Source of the DNA: Bacillota bacterium
GTDB lineage: Bacteria > Bacillota > Clostridia > Tissierellales > Peptoniphilaceae
Direction of reading: 5' to 3'
NCBI GenBank assembly: GCA_023442495.1
Contig: JAEZZB010000010.1
Location: forward strand, 1-11,413
DNA length: 11,413 nucleotides
Both the position numbers and the translations under genes were made by a program. Each line of letters begins with the position of its first letter. The first letter of the stretch is position 1. Below the pieces are notes generated by a model, which worked only from the letters and a program-made list of their open reading frames with translations, ran no database searches and had not been told where the DNA came from. Below are positions 6,415-11,413 of the stretch, one piece after another.

Positions 6415-6423
6415 TGATATAAT
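6415..6423 (+). promoter_or_regulatory. Extended -10 promoter for the methyltransferase-to-upp unit
   Basis: TGATATAAT at 6415-6423 is a perfect TGnTATAAT element. It would start transcription near 6430, about 24 bases before the ATG at 6454, with AGAGGA (6445-6450) in the leader. A second TATAAT lies at 6404-6409. The -35 region (about 6395-6400) is a poor match, as is common for extended -10 promoters. The site is divergent from the pncB promoter. Confidence 0.5.
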
Positions 6424-6453
6424 AAATAAGGTAAATAATTTCAAAGAGGAATA

Positions 6454-7179
6454 ATGAGAAAATATAAAAAATATTCAAAAAAAGAAGAATATACATATGC
6501 ACAAGGAGCATTTCCTACTTGGGAGTTAATTAGAAGTGGAAGAAAAGTTGAAATGATCTTTATTGACGATAAATTTACGGATAAAGATAGATTAGTTGAG
6601 GAGTTAAATAAAAGAAGTATACCTTATGAAATTGCTCCAAATCAAATAAGAAAACTATCTAATAAAGAAAATACATATGTAATTGGAATATTTCCAAAAG
6701 AAAACAAAGAAATATTAGAGGGTAAAAATCATATAATTTTACATGATATATCCGATATGGGAAATCTAGGCACAATAATTAGATCGATGCTTGCATTTGG
6801 AGTAAAAGACCTTGCTTTAATAGGAAATGTAGTTGATATTTACAATCCAAAAGTAATTAGAGCTTCAATGGGAGCAATATTTAAAATAAGATTTTCCATT
6901 TTTAATGATATGGATGAATATATTGAAAAATATAATAATAATTTGTATTTATTTATGCTTTCAAATGATATAAAAGATAGCATTTATGATATTGAAATAA
7001 AAAGACCTTTTACTCTTGTAATGGGAAATGAAGGTGCAGGTCTTCCAGAAGAATTTGAGAAATATGGAAGAAAAGTTTTTATTCCTCAATCTAAAGATGT
7101 AGACAGTTTGAATCTTCCTATTGCAACATCAATAGGATTATATGAATTTAGGAGAAAATATGAAATTAATAGCATTTGA
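6454..7179 (+). CDS. TrmH/SpoU-family RNA 2'-O-methyltransferase
   Basis: The 241-residue protein has an N-terminal substrate-binding-like domain (about 12-80, YAQGAFPTWELIRSGRKVEMIF ...) and a C-terminal SPOUT catalytic domain. The three SpoU motifs are present. Motif 1 is DISDMGNLGTIIRSMLAFGV (98-117, Asn104 and the catalytic-type Arg110). Motif 2 is LVMGNEGAGLPEE (188-200). Motif 3 is IPQSKDVDSLNLPIATSIG (210-228). Family members use S-adenosylmethionine to methylate a ribose 2'-OH in rRNA or tRNA, and work as knotted dimers. The target nucleotide cannot be read from the sequence; the two-domain plan resembles RlmB-like and other 23S rRNA enzymes. AGAGGA sits three bases before the ATG. 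The 3' end overlaps the next gene by 20 bases. Confidence 0.9.
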   Translation: MRKYKKYSKKEEYTYAQGAFPTWELIRSGRKVEMIFIDDKFTDKDRLVEELNKRSIPYEIAPNQIRKLSNKENTYVIGIFPKENKEILEGKNHIILHDISDMGNLGTIIRSMLAFGVKDLALIGNVVDIYNPKVIRASMGAIFKIRFSIFNDMDEYIEKYNNNLYLFMLSNDIKDSIYDIEIKRPFTLVMGNEGAGLPEEFEKYGRKVFIPQSKDVDSLNLPIATSIGLYEFRRKYEINSI

Positions 7180-7825
7180 TGTAGATGGAACAATACTTGA
7201 CACACTTGATTCGATTATTCATGTAGTAAATGAAACGCTTTATGCAAATGGTTTTTATAAAGTTGATGATAAGGAATATATAAGAAAAGCTTTAGGATAT
7301 GGTTCATATTATTTAATTGAACAAGCACTTATATTTCCATACAATCACTTTTATGACAAAAATGTTACTAAAGAAGTATTAGAAGATTATTTAAAAAGAT
7401 ATATGGATGATGATGGAAGTTTAACAAAACCATATGAGGGAGTGGTTAATTTAATAAAAGAATTAAAAGATGAAGGGTATAAAGTAATTGCATATTCCAA
7501 TAAACCTGATTCTGTACTAAAACCTCTTATGTTGGAAAAGTTTGGGAATCTATTCGATGAAGTTTTGGGTCAAGTTGAAGGACAAGCTCCAAAACCTAAT
7601 CCAGAGGCTCTTCTAAATATGCTTGATAAAATTGGAATATCCAAAGAAGAGGCAATTTATATTGGAGACAGTGATGTTGATGTTCAAACAGCGAAAAATG
7701 CAAATATGAAAATGATAGCCGTAACATGGGGATTTAGAGATAGAGAATTTTTAGAAAAGTTAAATCCTGAGTATATCGTAGATGATACAAAGGAATTAAA
7801 AGAAGTTATAGATAGTTTGAAATAG
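7160..7825 (+). CDS. HAD-family phosphatase, phosphoglycolate phosphatase/PpaX-like
   Basis: From the preferred start the protein has 221 residues, typical for a HAD subfamily I hydrolase with a small helical cap (about 16-85). Motif I is FDVDGTILDT (nucleophile Asp7, acid/base Asp9). Motif II is AYSNKP (Ser113). Motif III is the Lys in PKPNPEAL (Lys145). Motif IV is IGDSDVDVQTAKNA (168-181, Asp170 and Asp174). The GDSxVDxxTAKNA form is typical of phosphoglycolate phosphatase Gph and pyrophosphatase PpaX, which cannot be told apart here. An in-frame ATG at 7142 exists, but AGGAG (7150-7154) lies between it and the ATG at 7160 and is rightly placed for the latter. The gene overlaps the methyltransferase end by 20 bases. 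Cytoplasmic; a house-cleaning role is likely. Confidence 0.88.
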   Translation: MKLIAFDVDGTILDTLDSIIHVVNETLYANGFYKVDDKEYIRKALGYGSYYLIEQALIFPYNHFYDKNVTKEVLEDYLKRYMDDDGSLTKPYEGVVNLIKELKDEGYKVIAYSNKPDSVLKPLMLEKFGNLFDEVLGQVEGQAPKPNPEALLNMLDKIGISKEEAIYIGDSDVDVQTAKNANMKMIAVTWGFRDREFLEKLNPEYIVDDTKELKEVIDSLK

Positions 7826-7832
7826 GCGATAT

Positions 7833-8831
7833 ATGTTAAATATTTTAATTGATAAATTTATAAAATCCAGAGATTTTAATAAAGAAAAAAATAAGGAAAA
7901 ACTCGTAATTTTAACGGGAGTAATGGGCCTTTTTATAAATTTGATTGTATTTTTACTAAAAATAGTAGTTGGATTTTTAGCAAATTCAGTGGCTATTATA
8001 TCTGATGCGATAAATAATTTATCAGATAGTATGTCATCACTAATTACTATTTTTGGAACAAAAATTGCATCAAAACCAGCTGATAAAGAGCATCCTTATG
8101 GTCATGGAAGAACAGAATATATAGCATCGTTAATAGTTGGTATATTTATTATTCTTGTTGGATTTGAACTTTTAAAGACATCAATTGAAAATATAATTAA
8201 TCCTAAAGCATTAGAGATTTCTAAATATATGTCATTTGTATTGATTATTTCGATATTTTTAAAATTATATATGTACTATTACAATAAAAAGGCATATAAA
8301 ATATCAGGAAGTATGCTAAATAAGACGGTTTCTGTTGATTCAATAAATGATGTACTTGCAACATCAATAGTTTTAGTATCGGTACTTGTTAATAAGTATT
8401 TTAATATAAATATTGATGGTTATGTGGGTTTAATTATTTCTATAATAGTATTAAAATCAGGAATAGAGATATTTTTGGAAATAGGAAATAAACTTTTGGG
8501 TAAAGAAATATCTCAAAAGACCATAGATAAAATGACACAAATTATACTTCATGGAAAATATATAAAAGGTGTGCATCAAATTGAAATTCACGAATATGGT
8601 AGGAGAAAGCTATATGGTTCTTGTCATGTAGAAGTTCCGGCAAACATAGACACTTATACTATGCATAAGATACTTCATCAAGTTGAGAGAAAAGTTTATA
8701 AAGAAATGGAAATTACATTAAGTATTCATGCAGACCCTAATTATTTATTGAAAAAGGACGAATTTAACAAGGTAGATCCAAGAGATTTAGTAGAAGATGT
8801 AGATTCATGGCATTATGAAGATGAAAACTAA
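7833..8831 (+). CDS. Cation diffusion facilitator transporter, likely Mn(II) exporter
   Basis: The 332-residue protein is a CDF antiporter with membrane helices at about 25-46, 48-77, 95-118, 131-151, 166-187 and 195-213, then a cytoplasmic alpha/beta domain (about 225-305). The family motifs are SDAINNLSDSMSSL in TM2 and HPYGHGR (87-93) in the TM2-TM3 loop. Aligning on that His motif places N61 and D65 at the TM2 metal site. The TM5 pair is D169 and D173 (VDSINDV). This N-x3-D / D-x3-D set is the one described for the pneumococcal Mn(II) exporter MntE, and unlike the D-x3-D / H-x3-D set of zinc exporter YiiP. Manganese is therefore the predicted cargo; this is inference from the ligands. The ribosome site is weak (AGGCGAT, beginning in the HAD gene stop), and the gene starts seven bases after that stop. 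Confidence 0.9.
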   Translation: MLNILIDKFIKSRDFNKEKNKEKLVILTGVMGLFINLIVFLLKIVVGFLANSVAIISDAINNLSDSMSSLITIFGTKIASKPADKEHPYGHGRTEYIASLIVGIFIILVGFELLKTSIENIINPKALEISKYMSFVLIISIFLKLYMYYYNKKAYKISGSMLNKTVSVDSINDVLATSIVLVSVLVNKYFNINIDGYVGLIISIIVLKSGIEIFLEIGNKLLGKEISQKTIDKMTQIILHGKYIKGVHQIEIHEYGRRKLYGSCHVEVPANIDTYTMHKILHQVERKVYKEMEITLSIHADPNYLLKKDEFNKVDPRDLVEDVDSWHYEDEN

Positions 8832-9837
8832 AATATTTAATACAGAAAAAGAAAATTTAATAGAAGCGTCTAAAATAATTAAAAATGGTGGGCTTGTTGC
8901 AATTCCAACTGAAACAGTATATGGACTTGCAGCAGACGGACTAAATACTAATGCTATAAGAAAAATATTTGAAGCAAAAAACAGACCTATGGATAATCCG
9001 CTAATTTTACATATCTCTAGAATAGATGAAATCCACAGATTAGTTAAAGAAATAGATAATAAAGATTTAGTTATACTTTCAAAACTATGGCCAGGCCCAC
9101 TTACGGTAATACTAAAAAAATCAGAAATCATTCCCGATGAAGTTTCAGCAGGTTTAGATACAGTGGCTATAAGAATGCCAAAGCTTGATATCACAAGAGC
9201 TTTCATCTATTTATGTGATACACCTCTTGCAGCTCCATCAGCTAATCTTTCAACAAAACCATCTCCTACAAATGCACAAGATGTATTTGAAGATATGGAT
9301 GGAAGAATCGATGCAATTATAGATGGTGGGTCAAGTGATATAGGAATTGAGTCAACAGTGCTTGATTTATCGCAAGATATTCCAAAGATTTTAAGACCTG
9401 GATTTTACACAAAGGAATATTTGGAACAATATTTTGAAAAAGTAGAAATGGATATAGCATTTCTAAAAGAAGGCGAAACACCTAAATCACCAGGGCAAAA
9501 ATATAAACACTATGCACCGAATGCAAAAGTTGTTGTACTTATGGGAAATGATGAGGCTTTTAGAAAGGAAGTAAAAAAGATACTTTCGTCAGAAAAAAAT
9601 GTCGGAATAATGACTTTTGATAAAGACAAAGGTCAATATGATAGTGAAAACATTATTTATATGGGATCACAAAATAATCTTTCAACTATGGCAAAAATAT
9701 TATTTAAATCTTTTAGAAAAATGGATGAAAATAGTGTAGAATTAATAGTGGTAAGAGGAGTAGAAGAAAAGGGCCTAGGATTAAGTATAATGAATAGACT
9801 TAAAAAAGCTGCTTCAAACAATGTAAGGAGAGTTTAA
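8821..9837 (+). CDS. sua5: Threonylcarbamoyl-AMP synthase (Sua5/YwlC type)
   Basis: Sua5 makes threonylcarbamoyl-AMP from threonine, bicarbonate and ATP for the t6A37 modification of ANN-decoding tRNAs; TsaB/TsaD/TsaE then transfer it. From the chosen start the protein has 338 residues. The YrdC domain (about 10-195) shows AIPTETVYGLAAD (27-39), KIFEAKNRPMDNPLILHI (48-65, Lys53 and Arg55), LWPGPLTVIL (89-98), APSANLSTKPSPT (138-150) and IESTVLDL (176-183). The linker SPGQKYKHYAP (223-233) leads to the C-terminal Sua5 domain, so this is the long Sua5 form, not the short TsaC. An ATG two codons earlier (8815) is possible; 8821 gives MKTK, as in B. subtilis YwlC. No clear ribosome site is seen and the start lies inside the transporter gene, so coupled translation is likely. 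The stop overlaps rpiB by one base. Confidence 0.95.
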   Translation: MKTKIFNTEKENLIEASKIIKNGGLVAIPTETVYGLAADGLNTNAIRKIFEAKNRPMDNPLILHISRIDEIHRLVKEIDNKDLVILSKLWPGPLTVILKKSEIIPDEVSAGLDTVAIRMPKLDITRAFIYLCDTPLAAPSANLSTKPSPTNAQDVFEDMDGRIDAIIDGGSSDIGIESTVLDLSQDIPKILRPGFYTKEYLEQYFEKVEMDIAFLKEGETPKSPGQKYKHYAPNAKVVVLMGNDEAFRKEVKKILSSEKNVGIMTFDKDKGQYDSENIIYMGSQNNLSTMAKILFKSFRKMDENSVELIVVRGVEEKGLGLSIMNRLKKAASNNVRRV

Positions 9838-10265
9838 TGAAAATAGCAATTACTTCTGATCATGCAGGATATGATCTAAAAGAAATTTTAAAAGAATATC
9901 TTGAAAATAAAGGTATTGAAGTGGTTGATAAAGGACCTTTCAATACAGAATCCGTAGACTATCCAGATTATGCAAAGCTACTCACTCATGATGTAGTAAA
10001 TAAAAAAGTTGATTTTGGAATAGGTATATGTGGCACAGGTATTGGCATGAATATTGCATGTAATAAACAAAAAGGTATTAGAGCAGCTCTTTGTTTTGAT
10101 CCTTTAAGTGCAAAACTTACAAGACAACATAATAATGCCAATGTTTTAAATCTCGGTGCTAGAATTATAGGGGTTGAACTTGCTAAAGAAATAGTAGACA
10201 ATTTCATCAGTGAAAATTTTGAGGCAGGCCGTCACCAACAAAGAATTGATAAATTGGAAAATTAA
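9837..10265 (+). CDS. rpiB: Ribose-5-phosphate isomerase B
   Basis: RpiB interconverts ribose 5-phosphate and ribulose 5-phosphate in the pentose phosphate pathway, supplying the precursor of PRPP. The 142-residue length is standard. Visible features are SDHAGYDLK (7-15), DYPDYA (41-46), the GICGTGIGMNIACNK loop (63-77) with catalytic Cys65, RQHNNANVLNLGAR (96-109) with His98, and FEAGRHQQRI (128-137). The Cys form marks the RpiB/LacAB fold and argues against RpiA. No LacA/LacB partner pair is present, and the intact Cys and GRHxxR tail fit RpiB. The ATG overlaps the sua5 stop (TAATG, 9835-9839), with AGGAGAG a few bases upstream. The sua5-rpiB-upp order recalls the B. subtilis ywlC...ywlF...upp region. 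Confidence 0.95.
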   Translation: MKIAITSDHAGYDLKEILKEYLENKGIEVVDKGPFNTESVDYPDYAKLLTHDVVNKKVDFGIGICGTGIGMNIACNKQKGIRAALCFDPLSAKLTRQHNNANVLNLGARIIGVELAKEIVDNFISENFEAGRHQQRIDKLEN

Positions 10266-10284
10266 AATTTAATAGGAGGAATAA

Positions 10285-10914
10285 ATGAGCAAAGTAACAA
10301 TATTGGATCATCCATTACTAAAACACAAATTAAGTATTATTCGTGATAAGAATACAGGAACTAATGAATTTAGAAAAGTAGTTACAGAAATCTCTCAATT
10401 GATGTGCTATGAAGTATGTAGAGATTTAGAACTTGAAGAATTTGAATTAGAAACTCCACTAGAAAAAACAACGGGTTATAGACTTGCAGGAAAGAAGCTA
10501 GGCTTAGTGCCTATATTACGTGCAGGATTAGGTATGGTCGATGGTATGCTTAGTCTTATTCCTTCTGCAAAGGTTGGACATATTGGTATGTATCGTGATC
10601 ATGAAACGCTTAAACCAGTTCCATATTATTCAAAACTTCCAAATGACGTTGAAGAAAGAAATATATTTGTATTAGATCCAATGCTTGCGACAGGTGGTTC
10701 ATCAATGGATGCAATCCAAGAATTAAAAAATCAAGGATGTAAAGCAATCAGACTTATCTGTATAGTAGGAGCTCCAGAAGGTGTTAAAGCAGTTCAAGAA
10801 GCCCATCCTGATGTAGATATTTACTTAGCTGCATTAGATAGACAATTAAATGATACAGCATATATCTTACCAGGACTTGGTGATGCTGGTGATAGATTAT
10901 TTGGGACAAAATAG
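10285..10914 (+). CDS. upp: Uracil phosphoribosyltransferase
   Basis: Upp converts uracil and PRPP to UMP and pyrophosphate in pyrimidine salvage. The protein has the exact family length of 209 residues. Features are the N-terminal VTILDHPLLKHKLSIIRD (4-21), VPILRAGLGM (75-84), GMYRDHETLKPVPYYSKLP (101-119), the PRPP-binding loop VLDPMLATGGSS (129-140) and the uracil-binding end GLGDAGDRLFGTK (197-209). All key residues are present. A strong AGGAGGA (10274-10280) sits four bases before the ATG, 19 bases after rpiB, so this gene may be translated more strongly than its coupled neighbours. It is the last gene before the terminator at 10945. Confidence 0.97.
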   Translation: MSKVTILDHPLLKHKLSIIRDKNTGTNEFRKVVTEISQLMCYEVCRDLELEEFELETPLEKTTGYRLAGKKLGLVPILRAGLGMVDGMLSLIPSAKVGHIGMYRDHETLKPVPYYSKLPNDVEERNIFVLDPMLATGGSSMDAIQELKNQGCKAIRLICIVGAPEGVKAVQEAHPDVDIYLAALDRQLNDTAYILPGLGDAGDRLFGTK

Positions 10915-10944
10915 AGTGTTGAAGTTTTTTATAAATGAAATATA

Positions 10945-10979
10945 AATAATCGGCTAGAAAAATCTAGTCGGTTATTTTT
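10945..10979 (+). terminator. Intrinsic terminator after upp
   Basis: A 14-bp stem (10945-10958 with 10963-10976, including two G-U pairs) closes on an AAAA loop and runs into TTATTTTT. The stem core is CGGCTAGA paired with TCTAGTCG. It lies 30 bases after the upp stop and before an independent promoter, so it should end the 6454-10914 unit. Confidence 0.85.
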
Positions 10980-10991
10980 AGTTAAGGATTT

Positions 10992-11021
10992 TTGGTTTCT
11001 GTTTATATTATAGTATATAAT
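10992..11021 (+). promoter_or_regulatory. Promoter for the lipoprotein gene at 11053
   Basis: A consensus -10 TATAAT at 11016-11021 follows a -35-like TTGGTT at 10992-10997 with an 18-base spacer. The start of transcription would be near 11028, leaving a short leader that holds GGAGGTT (11043-11049). Placement just after a terminator supports it. Confidence 0.55.
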
Positions 11022-11052
11022 ATGAATAGAGCTGTTTTCATCGGAGGTTAAA

Positions 11053-11413
11053 ATGAAAATTAAAAGTAAACATTTATTTCCATTTCTAATTTTTATGATG
11101 ATTTTCATTTTAAATGCATGTGGAATTAAGTCGGAAGAAACTTTGACTGCGGACAAAAATTTTAGTGGTGAAAGAGTAATGGATATAATATTTGATCAAG
11201 AAACTCTTTCAAAAGTGAAAGATATAGAAAAATTCAAATTATTTTTAGAAGAAAATATTGAAAGTCCACTAAATTATGAATTATATGATGAATTAACTGA
11301 GCAGGAGGGTGGTCCATATTTAAGATATAGACTTTATCTGCCATTTAATAGTATTGACGATTATATAAATAAATCTAGAAGTCTTTATGAAAAGGGAAAT
11401 GTAAAAGATAATA
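11053..11413 (+). CDS. Lipoprotein of unknown function (3' end beyond the window)
   Basis: 120 codons are present and the frame is still open at the window edge. The protein begins MKIKSKHLFPFLIFMMIFILNAC, a lipoprotein signal peptide with lipobox LNAC and lipid-modified Cys23. The mature part starts GIKSEETLTADKNFSGERVM and continues as alternating strands and helices (DIIFDQETLSKVKDIEKF, YLRYRLYLPFNSIDDYINKS). The 'FSGERVMDIIF ... YRLYLPFNSIDDY' pattern recalls secreted lipoproteins of Gram-positives with a compact alpha/beta domain of the DUF3153/LppM kind, but this is a weak impression. The start is well supported by GGAGGTT at 11043-11049. It has its own promoter and is not part of the upp unit. 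Exported to the outer face of the membrane; function unknown. Confidence 0.8.
   Translation, partial: MKIKSKHLFPFLIFMMIFILNACGIKSEETLTADKNFSGERVMDIIFDQETLSKVKDIEKFKLFLEENIESPLNYELYDELTEQEGGPYLRYRLYLPFNSIDDYINKSRSLYEKGNVKDN

Noticed and set aside
8805..9206. 133-codon minus-strand open frame within sua5
   Set aside because: Although fairly long, it mirrors the YrdC domain codons and is Ser/Ile/Phe-rich with no motif. The plus-strand gene is certain.
9986..10207. Minus-strand open frame inside rpiB
   Set aside because: It is antisense to the catalytic part of RpiB and has no support.
10929..11156. Minus-strand open frame over the upp terminator and the start of the last lipoprotein
   Set aside because: It would run through a terminator, a promoter and a well-formed signal peptide of the plus-strand gene.
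1..11413. CRISPR array, tRNA, transposase or prophage signs
   Set aside because: No regularly spaced repeats, tRNA-like cloverleaf, IS ends or phage structural genes were seen on either strand.

Overview
The window is a strongly AT-rich, gene-dense stretch of chromosome. Spacers are short, starts are ATG with GGAGG-type ribosome sites, and genes often overlap by a few bases. The gene content and protein style point to a low-GC Firmicute. The small DUF951 protein beside an MscS channel, a DUF5711-type protein, a Bacillus-like sua5/rpiB/upp cluster and a DUF368 lipid transporter all fit an anaerobic coccus of the Peptoniphilaceae/Tissierellales kind. That placement is inference. No phage, IS, CRISPR, rRNA or tRNA gene was seen.

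Layout. (1) Positions 1-2127, plus strand: the possible last codons of a membrane protein, a membrane-anchored DUF5711-like protein, an MscS-type mechanosensitive channel, and a 73-residue DUF951 protein whose start overlaps the channel stop. (2) 2336-3205, plus: a stand-alone DUF368/PopT undecaprenyl-phosphate translocase. It meets the next, opposite-strand unit at a near-perfect bidirectional terminator (3356-3396). (3) 6314-3431, minus: pncB (nicotinate phosphoribosyltransferase), a PfkB-family sugar kinase with an altered active-site loop, and a small Ltp-like surface lipoprotein, separated by 9 and 1 bases. (4) 6454-10914, plus, divergent from pncB: a SpoU-type RNA methyltransferase, a HAD phosphatase, a CDF cation exporter with the metal ligands of Mn(II) exporters, Sua5 (tRNA t6A synthesis), RpiB and Upp. 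These read as one transcription unit closed by a hairpin terminator (10945-10979). (5) 11053 to the window end: the first 120 codons of another lipoprotein behind its own promoter.

Functionally this is mainly housekeeping. pncB, upp and rpiB all touch ribose-5-phosphate/PRPP and nucleotide or NAD salvage. Sua5 and the methyltransferase modify RNA. MscS, PopT and the CDF protein serve envelope and ion homeostasis. I did not find a convincing undescribed system. The best leads are the PfkB kinase that has lost its GAGD loop but kept the catalytic Asp, the Ltp-like lipoprotein fused to its operon (Ltp proteins are known as phage superinfection-exclusion factors), and the predicted Mn(II) specificity of the CDF protein.
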